64,000 nucleotides of DNA from Alphaproteobacteria bacterium 65-37 (GTDB lineage Bacteria; Pseudomonadota; Alphaproteobacteria; Reyranellales; Reyranellaceae), in the NCBI GenBank assembly GCA_001897995.1, contig MKRV01000256.1, positions 1 through 64,000 on the forward strand, given 5' to 3'. The notes under the pieces were generated by a model. The model was given only the letters and a program-made list of their open reading frames with translations. It was not told the origin of the DNA and searched no databases. This document shows, piece after piece, positions 17,538 to 26,674 of the stretch. The translations under genes and the position numbers were made by a program. Each line of letters begins with the position of its first letter. Position 1 is the stretch's first letter.

Positions 17538-19307
17538 ATGAAGCCCGAGGAGTCCGCCACGACCGGCGCCGATCTGTTGGTGAAAGCCTTGATCGACGAG
17601 GAAGTCGAGGTCGTCTTCGGCTATCCCGGCGGCGCTGTCCTTCCGATCTACGATTCGATCTTCAAGCAGAACCGGCTGCGCCACATCCTGGTGCGCCACG
17701 AGCAGGCGGCCGTGCACGCTGCCGAGGGTTATGCGCGGTCGACCGGCAAGGTCGGCGTGGTGTTGGTGACCTCCGGCCCCGGCGCCACCAATGCCGTGAC
17801 CGGCCTCACCGACGCGCTGATGGATTCGATCCCGATCGTCTGCCTCACCGGCCAGGTGCCGACCCACCTGATCGGCAATGACGCCTTCCAGGAAGCGGAC
17901 ACGACCGGCATCACGCGGCCCTGCACCAAGCACAATTACCTGGTGAAGGCGGTGGGCGACCTTGCCCGCACCGTCCACGAGGCCTTCTACGTGGCGCGCT
18001 CCGGCCGTCCCGGGCCGATCGTGATCGACCTGCCCAAGGACGTGCTGATGAACAAGCACGACTACGAGGCGCCGAAGAAGCCGGTGCAGCACAAGAGCTA
18101 TCGTCCGCAGACCAAGCCCGATCCGAAGAAGATCGAGCAGGCGGTCGAGATGATCGCACGCGCCAAGCGGCCGATCTTCTATGCCGGCGGCGGCATCATC
18201 AATTCCGGGCCCAAGGCCTCGAAGCTGCTGACGCAGTTCGTCCACATGACGGGCTATCCCATCACCAACACGCTGATGGGCCTGGGCGCCTTCCCGGCAT
18301 CCGACAAGCAGTTCCTCGGCATGCTGGGCATGCACGGCACCTACGAAGCCAATCTGGCGATGCACGGCTGCGACGTGATGATCAACATCGGCGCGCGCTT
18401 CGACGATCGCATCACCGGCAATCTCAGCAAGTTCTCGCCGGGCTCGAAGAAGATCCATGTCGACATCGATCCCAGCTCGATCAACAAGAACGTGCGCGTC
18501 GATCTGCCCATCGTGGGCGATGCCACGCTGGTCCTCGAGGAGATGATCAAGGTCTGGAAGGCCAAGCAGCCGAAGACCGACCAGAAGGCACTGAAGGCCT
18601 GGTGGGCCGAGATCGAGACGTGGCGCGCCCGCAACTGCCTCGCCTACAAGTCCGAGAAGGGCACGATCAAGCCGCAATACGCGCTCGAGCGGCTCTATCA
18701 CCACATCAAGGACAAGGACCACTACATCACGACGGAGGTGGGCCAGCACCAGATGTGGGCGGCGCAGTTCCTGAAGTTCGAGCAGCCCAACCGCTGGATG
18801 ACGTCGGGCGGGCTCGGCACCATGGGCTACGGCTTCCCGGCTGCCATGGGCGTGCAGATCGCCCATCCCGACGCGCTCGTCATCGACGTGGCGGGCGAGG
18901 CTTCGATCCTGATGAACATCCAGGAGCTCTCGACGGTGGCGCAGTATCGCCTGCCGGTGAAGATCTTCATCCTCAACAACCAGTACATGGGCATGGTCCG
19001 CCAGTGGCAGGAGCTGCTGCACGGCAGCCGCTACTCCGAGAGCTACATGGAATCGCTGCCCGATTTCGTGAAGCTCGCCGAGGCGTTCGGTGCCAAGGGC
19101 CTGCGCTGTCACGAGCCCGAGAAGCTCGACGACACGATCAAGGAGATGATCGCGCTGAAGCATCCCGTCGTGGTCGACGTCATCGTCGACCAGAAGGAGA
19201 ACTGCTTCCCGATGATCCCCTCGGGCGCGGCGCACAACGACATGCTGCTGGGGCCCGACGACAAGGCGCAGAAGCCGGTGTCGGAAGAAGGCATGGTGCT
19301 GGTGTAG
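17538..19307 (+). CDS. ilvB: Acetolactate synthase large subunit
   Basis: A 589-residue ThDP enzyme of valine, leucine and isoleucine synthesis. The start is the ATG at 17538 with AGGGA upstream; the frame is open to 17439 but includes the leader hairpin. The N-terminal domain has VVFGYPGGAVLPIYDS and the ThDP-activating Glu in VRHEQAAVHAAEG. The C-terminal ThDP/metal site reads DVAGEASILMNIQEL, in place of the textbook GDGSF, followed by FILNNQYMGMVRQWQELLH. It carboligates two pyruvates, or pyruvate with 2-oxobutyrate. ilvH follows 2 bp downstream. Confidence 0.96.
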   Translation: MKPEESATTGADLLVKALIDEEVEVVFGYPGGAVLPIYDSIFKQNRLRHILVRHEQAAVHAAEGYARSTGKVGVVLVTSGPGATNAVTGLTDALMDSIPIVCLTGQVPTHLIGNDAFQEADTTGITRPCTKHNYLVKAVGDLARTVHEAFYVARSGRPGPIVIDLPKDVLMNKHDYEAPKKPVQHKSYRPQTKPDPKKIEQAVEMIARAKRPIFYAGGGIINSGPKASKLLTQFVHMTGYPITNTLMGLGAFPASDKQFLGMLGMHGTYEANLAMHGCDVMINIGARFDDRITGNLSKFSPGSKKIHVDIDPSSINKNVRVDLPIVGDATLVLEEMIKVWKAKQPKTDQKALKAWWAEIETWRARNCLAYKSEKGTIKPQYALERLYHHIKDKDHYITTEVGQHQMWAAQFLKFEQPNRWMTSGGLGTMGYGFPAAMGVQIAHPDALVIDVAGEASILMNIQELSTVAQYRLPVKIFILNNQYMGMVRQWQELLHGSRYSESYMESLPDFVKLAEAFGAKGLRCHEPEKLDDTIKEMIALKHPVVVDVIVDQKENCFPMIPSGAAHNDMLLGPDDKAQKPVSEEGMVLV

Positions 19308-19309
19308 TC

Positions 19310-19816
19310 ATGCAGGAACTTGCCTCCAGCCACACCATCTCCGTCCTGGTCGACAACGAGCCCGGCATCCTGGCACGCGTGGTCGGCCTGTTCTCGGGCC
19401 GCGGCTACAACATCGAGAGCCTGACCGTGGCGCAGACCGACGCCAAGGCGAACCTCTCGCGCATCACCATCGTCACCAGCGGCACGCCGATGGTGATCGA
19501 GCAGATCAAGGCGCAGCTCGACCGGCTGGTGCCGGTCCATCGCGTGCGCGACCTCACCGTCGAGGGACCGCACATCGAGCGCGAGCTGGCGCTGGTCAAG
19601 GTCAAGGGCACCGGCGACAAGCGCGTCGAGGCGCTGCGGCTCGCCGACGTGTTCCGCGCCAAGGTGATCGATGCCAAAACCGACTCGTTCGTCTTCGAGG
19701 TCACCGGCAACTCCGACAAGGTGCAGACCTTCGTCGGCCTCATGGAGACGCTCGGTCTGGTCGAGATCGGCCGCACCGGCATCGTCGCCATGTCGCGCGG
19801 CGCCGAGCAGCTCTAA
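19310..19816 (+). CDS. ilvH: Acetolactate synthase small (regulatory) subunit
   Basis: A 168-residue protein with an N-terminal ACT domain (SVLVDNEPGILARVVGLFSGRGYNIESL is its start, here abbreviated by position 10-40) and the family C-terminal domain (ELALVKV, VFEVTGN, GLVEIGRTGIVAMSRG). It binds valine and confers feedback control on the large subunit. It follows ilvB by 2 bp and its TAA shares a base with the ATG of the LysE gene, so the three genes form one unit. Confidence 0.95.
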   Translation: MQELASSHTISVLVDNEPGILARVVGLFSGRGYNIESLTVAQTDAKANLSRITIVTSGTPMVIEQIKAQLDRLVPVHRVRDLTVEGPHIERELALVKVKGTGDKRVEALRLADVFRAKVIDAKTDSFVFEVTGNSDKVQTFVGLMETLGLVEIGRTGIVAMSRGAEQL

Positions 19817-20439
19817 TGGAATACGTCGCGGCCCTCGCCGGCCTCGCGGTGGTCCATCTGCTGGCCGTCGCGAGCCCGGGGCCGTCGACGGTTCTCGTGA
19901 TACAGACGTCAGCCGTGTCCGGCCGACGGGCGGGCCTGCTGGCGGCCTTCGCCATGATGCTGGGGGCGCTGGTCTGGGCGGCGGCGGCGCTCTACGGCCT
20001 GCAGATCCTGTTCGCACGCTTCGAATGGCTCTACGTCGCCTTTCGCATCGCCGGCGGGCTCTACCTGCTCTATCTCGCCTATTTGCTGCTGCGCCATGCC
20101 GGCGCGCCGCTGCCCGAGGCCGATCCGGCGATGACCCAGTCCGGCACCTGGCAGGGCTTCACCAAGGCGTTGCTGCTGCAGCTCAGCAATCCCAAGGTCA
20201 TGGTCTTCATGGGCAGCATCTTCATTTCGCTGCTGCCCGCCCAGACCCCGGCCTGGGTGGACGCGACGGTGCTCGCCATCGTGGCGCTGAACGAATTCTC
20301 CTGGTTCGCCCTGCTGGCGCTGCTGTTCTCCGGCAAGACGGCCCGCGCCTTCTATCGCCGCACCAAGGTCTGGATCGACCGCCTGATGGGCGGCGTGCTG
20401 GGCGTTCTCGGATTGCGTCTGGTGCTGGCCAGCCGCTAG
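19816..20439 (+). CDS. LysE/RhtB-family amino acid exporter
   Basis: A 207-residue inner-membrane protein with about six hydrophobic spans. The first span leads into the family motif ASPGPSTVLVIQTSAVSGRR (residues 20-39), and QLSNPKVMVFMGSIF lies mid-protein. Members export amino acids or derivatives. Translational coupling to ilvH suggests relief of branched-chain or related amino acid excess, but this is inference from position. Confidence 0.85.
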   Translation: MEYVAALAGLAVVHLLAVASPGPSTVLVIQTSAVSGRRAGLLAAFAMMLGALVWAAAALYGLQILFARFEWLYVAFRIAGGLYLLYLAYLLLRHAGAPLPEADPAMTQSGTWQGFTKALLLQLSNPKVMVFMGSIFISLLPAQTPAWVDATVLAIVALNEFSWFALLALLFSGKTARAFYRRTKVWIDRLMGGVLGVLGLRLVLASR

Positions 20440-20449
20440 CCTCTCGGCC

Positions 20450-21919
20450 GTGAGCGATGCAGCACCGTCGGCCCGGCGAACCACTTTCTACGAGGAACTG
20501 ACCCGGCGACGGCGTGCCGGCTGGATCGCCGCCGTCGTCTGCGCCCTGATCGCCGCCGGCGTCGGCCTGGTGCTGAGCACCATCGTGACGCCCCTGGTGC
20601 TGCTGATCCTGGGCGGCCTGCTGAAGCTTGTCGGAGGTTTCGGCGTGGCGACGATCCAGGCCTTCGTGGCCGGCCAGATCGCCAACTTCGATCACCTCTC
20701 GGCCGTGCTCGATCGCGTGCAGGGGCTGGGTGATCTCGGCCTGCTGGTCGGGCCTTTGCTGCGCTTCGCACCCGTTGCCGTGCCGGCCTTGATCACCGCC
20801 TTGCTGGTCTGGCTCTGGCTGCGCGCCCTGTTCGGCCGTGTCGGCAGCGACGCCTTCGTGGCACGGCTCGGCGCCCGGCCGGCGCGCCCCGACGATTTCG
20901 AGGAGCGCCAGCTTGCCAACATCGTCGAAGAGGTAGCGATCGGCGCCGGCGCCCCGGTGCCGCAGCTCTTTCTGATCGACTCAGCCCAGGTCAATGCGGC
21001 GGCGCTGGGGACGTCGCACCGCAATGGCGTGCTCCTGTTCACCCGCGGCCTGCTGGAAACGCTCGATCGCAGCGAGACGGAGGCCGTTGCCGCCCGATTG
21101 ATCTCGACCATCGGTGCGGGTGACCTGCGGGCGGCCGCCGGCATCACCGCCGTTCTGCGGACCCTGGGCTTCTTCCTGACCCTGCTCGACCTGCCGCTGC
21201 GCGGCGGCGCCTGGCGCACCCTGGGCGACCTGCTGCGCGTCTCGGTGACGCCGCGGCCCGGCATCGACGCGCTGGGACGGGTCGGTGACGGCCTGGAGGA
21301 GGGGCTGCAGGCCGAGGCGCTGCCGGATCTCGACAGGCTGGCCAGCGGCGCGCCGCCGATCGTCGGCAAGGTCCTGCGCTTCGCCATCCTGCCCTTCTAT
21401 CTGGCGTCGGCGCTCTACAAGCTCGTGCTGTTTCTCTGGACGTCGCTGTGCCTGGGGCCACCGCTCGCCCTGCTGTGGCGCAATCGCTGCTACTGGACGG
21501 ATGCGCGGGTGGTCCAGCTTGCGCGCAACCCCGAAGCCTTCGCCAAGGCGCTGGAGAAGATCGGCGCCGTCGATCCGCCGCCGGGCGGCGAGGCCTTCGC
21601 CTATCTTTTCATTGCCGCGCCGACGGCCGCGCGTCGCTCGGCCAGCGACCGCCGGACGCTGGCGCTCGCCTTGACGCCGTCGACCAGCGATCGGCTGGCC
21701 CGTCTTGCCGCCATGGGGGCGGAGGCGCGCCCCTCTGGGGCCTTTGATTTCAAGGCTTTCGCGGCGGCGCGTCCGGGCAGCGCGGCGATCGTGGGCGCGC
21801 TGGGGCTGTTGCTGGTGCCGCTGTTCGCGGTTCTGTTCGCCGCGATCGGCTTCCTGACGGCGATCGTCACCTCGATCGGTCTGCTCACCGGCCTGATGAT
21901 CGTGCACGCCCTCATCTGA
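20450..21919 (+). CDS. M48-like membrane protein with lost zinc-binding motif
   Basis: A 489-residue protein beginning at GTG, with hydrophobic segments near residues 24-60, 95-125, 300-335 and 440-485. The middle (IAGAP.. region; VPQLFLIDSAQVNAAALG, then GVLLFTRGLLETLDRSETEAV) is clearly the M48/HtpX peptidase fold. Where active members have A-HExxH, this protein has ARLISTI, so both His and the Glu are gone and it cannot bind zinc in the usual way. It may be a pseudoenzyme that binds membrane clients or a partner protease. It lies 10 bp after the LysE gene. The family call is strong; the function is unknown. Confidence 0.7.
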   Translation: MSDAAPSARRTTFYEELTRRRRAGWIAAVVCALIAAGVGLVLSTIVTPLVLLILGGLLKLVGGFGVATIQAFVAGQIANFDHLSAVLDRVQGLGDLGLLVGPLLRFAPVAVPALITALLVWLWLRALFGRVGSDAFVARLGARPARPDDFEERQLANIVEEVAIGAGAPVPQLFLIDSAQVNAAALGTSHRNGVLLFTRGLLETLDRSETEAVAARLISTIGAGDLRAAAGITAVLRTLGFFLTLLDLPLRGGAWRTLGDLLRVSVTPRPGIDALGRVGDGLEEGLQAEALPDLDRLASGAPPIVGKVLRFAILPFYLASALYKLVLFLWTSLCLGPPLALLWRNRCYWTDARVVQLARNPEAFAKALEKIGAVDPPPGGEAFAYLFIAAPTAARRSASDRRTLALALTPSTSDRLARLAAMGAEARPSGAFDFKAFAAARPGSAAIVGALGLLLVPLFAVLFAAIGFLTAIVTSIGLLTGLMIVHALI

Positions 21920-21947
21920 CGTCAGCGTGTGACGTCGCTGTCCGACG

Positions 21948-22493
21948 TCAGTTGCGTATGCCTTGAATGGCCGCGACCCGGCCTTCGACCTCGGCGAGGT
22001 TGGCCGGCGGTTGCGTGAGCACGAACAGCGCCTGGGTGCGGCCGGCGATACGCAGGGGATCGCCGCTCTCGCGCTGCTGCATTTCGACGAAGAAGGTGCC
22101 GGCCGGGCGGCAGGTCCAATTGCTGCTGAGGCCGCCGACATTGACGCCGGGATAGCGCAGGCAGACCTGGATCAATGATCCAGTGCCACTCTCCGTCGTC
22201 GATTGCGTCTTCCATTCGCCCTTGAAGATGCGTCGCTCGCCGACCAGCCAGACGAAGTCGCGGCCGTCCGCGGTCGTGTAGTGGATCTGCGCCGGCCCGG
22301 GGCCGCGCGTCCACAGCCAGGTCTTGTGGCTCATAGCGCGCTCGGCTTCGCCGGGTGTCGAATTGGCGACGGCATAGTCGATGCCTGGCATGGCCACGGC
22401 CGGCGTCGTGGGCGCCTCTGGATCGGGATTGGAGCAGGCGCCGAGGGCCAGCGCGGCCATGGTGAGGAGCGACGAAAAGCGGAAGATCGACAT
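21948..22493 (-). CDS. Putative lipoprotein, paralogue 1
   Basis: A 181-residue protein with a lipoprotein signal peptide (LLTMAALALGAC, Cys near residue 20). The mature part contains MSHKTWLWTRGPGPAQIHYTTADGRDFVWLVGERRIFKGEW-like strands (quoted only in part by position 55-95) and LIQVCLRYPGVN. The next gene upstream encodes a protein of the same length and pattern, including YSTPDGRDFVWFLERRQVV and KVCLRYPGE, so they are tandem paralogues. Two conserved cysteines in the mature part could form a disulfide. The family is not recognised. Confidence 0.7.
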   Translation of the reverse strand: MSIFRFSSLLTMAALALGACSNPDPEAPTTPAVAMPGIDYAVANSTPGEAERAMSHKTWLWTRGPGPAQIHYTTADGRDFVWLVGERRIFKGEWKTQSTTESGTGSLIQVCLRYPGVNVGGLSSNWTCRPAGTFFVEMQQRESGDPLRIAGRTQALFVLTQPPANLAEVEGRVAAIQGIRN

Positions 22494-22515
22494 GAGCGTT
22501 GAGGTCCTTTGAAGT

Positions 22516-23061
22516 CTAGCGCGGCAGCAGCGCCTGCAACTGGCTGATGCTCTGGTTCTTGTGGCGGGAGACGAACGGCAGCTCGCTCCGGCTGGCGAGA
22601 CCGAGTGGATCGCCGTCTACCCGTTCGCCCACCCATTCGAAGACCGAACCGGCGGCCTGACAGTACCAGTCGGCGCCCACGGCCTTGCTGATCGGATGGG
22701 TCGCCTCGCCGGGGTAGCGCAGGCAGACCTTCGTAACCAAGGCTCCACTAGAACCCGCGGCGCCGGTTTCGACTTTCCATTCGCCCGCGACGACCTGCCG
22801 TCTCTCGAGGAACCAGACAAAATCCCGCCCGTCAGGTGTAGAATAGTGGACGGCTGGACCATAGAGGCTTCCGGTCGCGCGCCAGGTCTTGCCGCTGATG
22901 AGCGCCTGGGCCTGTTGCGGTGTGGTGCTGGCATTGGCCTGGTCGATCCGCCGCATCTGCGACGTCCCGTCCTTGCTGCCGGAAACGGAGGAGCTGTACC
23001 AGCAGCCGCCGAGGAAAAAGGACATGGCAAGCAGGGGCAGGAGGGAATGCAGGGCGGACAT
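22516..23061 (-). CDS. Putative lipoprotein, paralogue 2
   Basis: A 181-residue protein with lipobox FFLGGC near residue 20, starting MSALHSLLPLLAMS. The mature region shares with its downstream neighbour a TWRATGS...VHYSTPDGRDFVW core, a W-K-V-E strand and a KVCLRYPG motif followed by a WYCQAAG cysteine. It is likely anchored in the envelope. The two genes are 22 bp apart on the same strand and probably arose by duplication. It is divergent from ilvC. The frame continues upstream to 24093, antisense to ilvC, but that part is not coding. Confidence 0.7.
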   Translation of the reverse strand: MSALHSLLPLLAMSFFLGGCWYSSSVSGSKDGTSQMRRIDQANASTTPQQAQALISGKTWRATGSLYGPAVHYSTPDGRDFVWFLERRQVVAGEWKVETGAAGSSGALVTKVCLRYPGEATHPISKAVGADWYCQAAGSVFEWVGERVDGDPLGLASRSELPFVSRHKNQSISQLQALLPR

Positions 23062-23112
23062 GCGAAGAGGCAGGATTCCAGACTGGTGTTTGTGGGCTGG
23101 GTTGTCTAGTAA

Positions 23113-24177
<1,065 letters not shown>

Positions 24178-24204
24178 GCGCGTCGAGCTGATCGGACTAA
24201 GAAG

Positions 24205-24235
24205 GAGGCGCCGGTTTCGGCGCCTCTATTCTTTT
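24205..24235 (+). terminator. Rho-independent terminator of ilvC
   Basis: Perfect 9-bp arms GAGGCGCCG and CGGCGCCTC with loop GTTT, followed by TATTCTTTT. Confidence 0.88.
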
Positions 24236-24299
24236 GGACCCGCGGGCCTCCAGGCCCGCTCATGATCTTTGAATGTGGGCCTGGAGGCCCGCGGTCCGA
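24236..24299. repeat. GC-rich inverted repeat, family B copy 2
   Basis: Starts GGACCCGCGGGCCTCCAGGC and ends GGCCTGGAGGCCCGCGGTCC (20 bp), the two ends being nearly exact complements, with TCATGATC between. It is related to the element at 9261-9343 and again separates convergent genes. Confidence 0.8.
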
Positions 24300-24305
24300 T
24301 GAGTT

Positions 24306-25073
24306 TCAGATCCTGTATCCCCCACCTGACGCATCGACGATCGCGCCGGTGATGAAGGAGGCTTCGTCCGACAGGAGCCACAGCGCCGCGTCGGCGATCT
24401 CGCCGCTTCGCCCGATACGGCCCATCGGGATCGACGCCTCGATGCTTTCGCGAAACGCCACGTCATTCAGCCGGCCTTCCGTCATCTCGGTCAGCACCAT
24501 GCCGGGCCGCAGGCCATTCACACGAATGCCTTCGGCCGCCACCTCGCGGGCAAAGCCCTTGGTGAAGGCGTCGACCGCGCCCTTGCTGGCGGCATAGGCT
24601 GACGACCCGGGCCGCCCGCCGAGCGTGCCGGCCATCGACGAGACATTGACGATCGCGCCGCCCTTTCCGCCGTGGCGGGTCGACATGCGCCGGGCGGCTT
24701 CGCGGCAGCAGAGCATCAGGCCGACCACGTTCACCGTGAGGACATGCACCAGATTGGCCGCGTCGTATTCTTCGACCCGGCCCCGCCGGCCATTGATGCC
24801 GGCGCTGTTGAGAAGGTGGGTGACCGGGCCCAGGGCGCGTTCGGTCTCGTCGAACAGGCGCACGATGTCGGCCTCGCGCGCCATGTCACCTGGAAGGGCA
24901 ACGGCCTGGCCGCCTTTGCCGATGATCTCCGCCACGACCGCCTTGGCCTCTGCCTCGCGCGAGCGGTAGTTGACGGCGATCCGGTAGCCCCGCGCGGCGG
25001 CCCGGCGGGCGGTTTCGGCGCCGATGCCCGATCCGCCGCCGGTGATCAGCAGGACCTTGGCCTCAGATGACAT
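24306..25073 (-). CDS. SDR-family oxidoreductase, tandem copy 1
   Basis: A 255-residue short-chain dehydrogenase. It starts at the ATG whose complement is 25071-25073 (MSSEAKVLLITGGGSGIGAE); a longer open frame is antisense to the next gene. It has the TGGGSGIG cofactor motif, LLNSAG, the catalytic Ser in VNVSSMAG and the YAASK Tyr-Lys pair. Its sequence is very close to that of its upstream neighbour over the whole length. The start overlaps the end of that gene by 11 bp. It is the last gene of a five-gene ABC-transporter/SDR run, and probably oxidises or reduces an imported polyol or sugar. Confidence 0.88.
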   Translation of the reverse strand: MSSEAKVLLITGGGSGIGAETARRAAARGYRIAVNYRSREAEAKAVVAEIIGKGGQAVALPGDMAREADIVRLFDETERALGPVTHLLNSAGINGRRGRVEEYDAANLVHVLTVNVVGLMLCCREAARRMSTRHGGKGGAIVNVSSMAGTLGGRPGSSAYAASKGAVDAFTKGFAREVAAEGIRVNGLRPGMVLTEMTEGRLNDVAFRESIEASIPMGRIGRSGEIADAALWLLSDEASFITGAIVDASGGGYRI

Positions 25074-25821
25074 AGCCGCCTCCGGACGCATCGAGCATGG
25101 CACCGGTGATGAAGGACGCCTGGTCCGACAGCAGCCACAGGATCGCGTCGGCGATCTCGTGCGCTTCGCCGATGCGCTGGATGGGGATCGAGGCGGCGAT
25201 GGCATCGCGCACGGCCGTGTCGCTCAGCCGATCCTGGGTCATCTCGGTCGTGACCGCGCCGGGCCGGATCGAGTTGACCCGGATACCTTCGGCCGCGACC
25301 TCGCGGGCGAAGCCCTTGGTGAAGGCATCGACCGCGCCCTTGGTCGCGGCATAGGCCGAGGCGGCCTTGCGCCCGCCCAAGGTGGCGGCCATCGACGAGA
25401 CGTTGACGATAGCGCCGCCCTTGCCGCCATGCCTGGTCGACATGCGGCGGGTGGCTTCCCGACAGCACAGCATCAGGCCGACGACATTGATCGCGAACAG
25501 CCGTTCGAGGGTGGCCGTGTCGTATTCGTCGACGCGGCAGCGGACAGGATCGATGCCGGCGCTGTTGACGAGGTGGGTGATCGGCCCCAGGGCACGCTCC
25601 GTTTCGGTGAACAGGCGCACGATGTCGGCTTCCTGCGCCATGTCGCCGGGCAGGGCGACGGCCTTGCCGCCCTTCGCCTCGATCTCGGCGACCAGTGCCT
25701 TGGCCTGGCCGTCGCGTGAGCGATAGTTGACGGCAATCCGGTAGCCCAGTGCCACGGCCCGGCGGGCGGTCTCGGCGCCGATGCCCGAGGCGCCGCCGGT
25801 GATCAGCAGGGTATTGGTCAT
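25063..25821 (-). CDS. SDR-family oxidoreductase, tandem copy 2
   Basis: A 252-residue paralogue of the downstream gene, sharing long identical stretches (GAVDAFTKGFAREVAAEGIR and others). It has TGGASGIG, LVNSAG, VNVSSMAATLG and YAATK. The divergence is spread along the length, suggesting an established but not ancient duplication. It is 7 bp downstream of the permease gene. NAD or NADP preference is suggested by the basic residues in NYRSRDGQAK after strand 2, favouring NADP. Confidence 0.88.
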   Translation of the reverse strand: MTNTLLITGGASGIGAETARRAVALGYRIAVNYRSRDGQAKALVAEIEAKGGKAVALPGDMAQEADIVRLFTETERALGPITHLVNSAGIDPVRCRVDEYDTATLERLFAINVVGLMLCCREATRRMSTRHGGKGGAIVNVSSMAATLGGRKAASAYAATKGAVDAFTKGFAREVAAEGIRVNSIRPGAVTTEMTQDRLSDTAVRDAIAASIPIQRIGEAHEIADAILWLLSDQASFITGAMLDASGGGYVI

Positions 25822-25828
25822 GAAACGG

Positions 25829-26674
25829 CTATCCCTTCAACGCACCGCCGGTCAGGCCGTGGACGAGGTAGCGTCGCACCACGAAAGAGAAGATCAGGAC
25901 AGGGAGCATGATCATGGTGCCGCCGGCGGCAATGCGGCCCCACTCCCATCCCTCGTAATTCATAAAATTGACGACCGCTACAGGCGCCGTCATCGCTTCC
26001 GTTCGGGTGAGGATCAGGGCGAAGAAGAAGTCGTTCCAGGCGAACAGGAAGCAGAGGATCGCCGTCGCGGCGAGCCCCGGCCCGGACAGCGGCAGGATGA
26101 TGCGGGTGAAACCCTGCCAGAGCGTGGCGCCGTCGATCCAGGCCGCCTCCTCGAGGGAGCGCGGCAGCTGGTCGTAGAAGGGGCGCATCATCCAGATCAC
26201 CAGCGAGAGATTGAAGGTGAGATAGATGATGATCAGGCCGGTCAGCGTGTCGAGAAGCTCGAGGTGGCGATAGACCAGGAAGTAGGGGATCGTGAAGGCG
26301 ATTGGCGGCGCCATGCGGCTGGCCAGGATCCACAAGGTGATCGTGCCGCTTCCCCGTGAGGTCCAGCGCGACAGCGCATAGGCGGCCGGCACGCCGATCG
26401 CCAGCGACAACAGGGTCGAGACGACGCTGACGATCAGGCTGTTGGCGAAGGAATTGCGGAACTCCGAGGTCCAGAGCGCACCGTAGTTGGCCATAGTGGC
26501 CTCGAAGAAAAGCCGTGGCGGAAACCGGAAGATCTCGGCATTGGTCTTGAACGACATCAGCAGCAGCCACAGGAACGGCGAGAGGGCGAGCAGCGCCAGC
26601 ACCACGGCCAGCGCCTGCAGGGCCCACCGGTCGCCTCGCCCGGCGCGCTTTCTTGAGGGACGGCGGTCAGTCAA
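25829..26674 (-). CDS. Carbohydrate ABC transporter permease (MalG type)
   Basis: A 281-residue inner-membrane protein with six predicted spans. The EAA loop EEAAWIDGATLWQGFTRIILP near residue 190 contacts the ATPase and is the CUT1 family signature. It pairs with the upstream MalF-type permease, whose end it overlaps by 8 bp. No ATPase gene is present nearby, so a shared or distant MsmK/UgpC-type ATPase is presumably used. Confidence 0.92.
   Translation of the reverse strand: MTDRRPSRKRAGRGDRWALQALAVVLALLALSPFLWLLLMSFKTNAEIFRFPPRLFFEATMANYGALWTSEFRNSFANSLIVSVVSTLLSLAIGVPAAYALSRWTSRGSGTITLWILASRMAPPIAFTIPYFLVYRHLELLDTLTGLIIIYLTFNLSLVIWMMRPFYDQLPRSLEEAAWIDGATLWQGFTRIILPLSGPGLAATAILCFLFAWNDFFFALILTRTEAMTAPVAVVNFMNYEGWEWGRIAAGGTMIMLPVLIFSFVVRRYLVHGLTGGALKG

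Noticed and set aside
17430-19235. Long antisense frame opposite ilvB
   Set aside because: Composition and register show it is a shadow of the acetolactate synthase gene.
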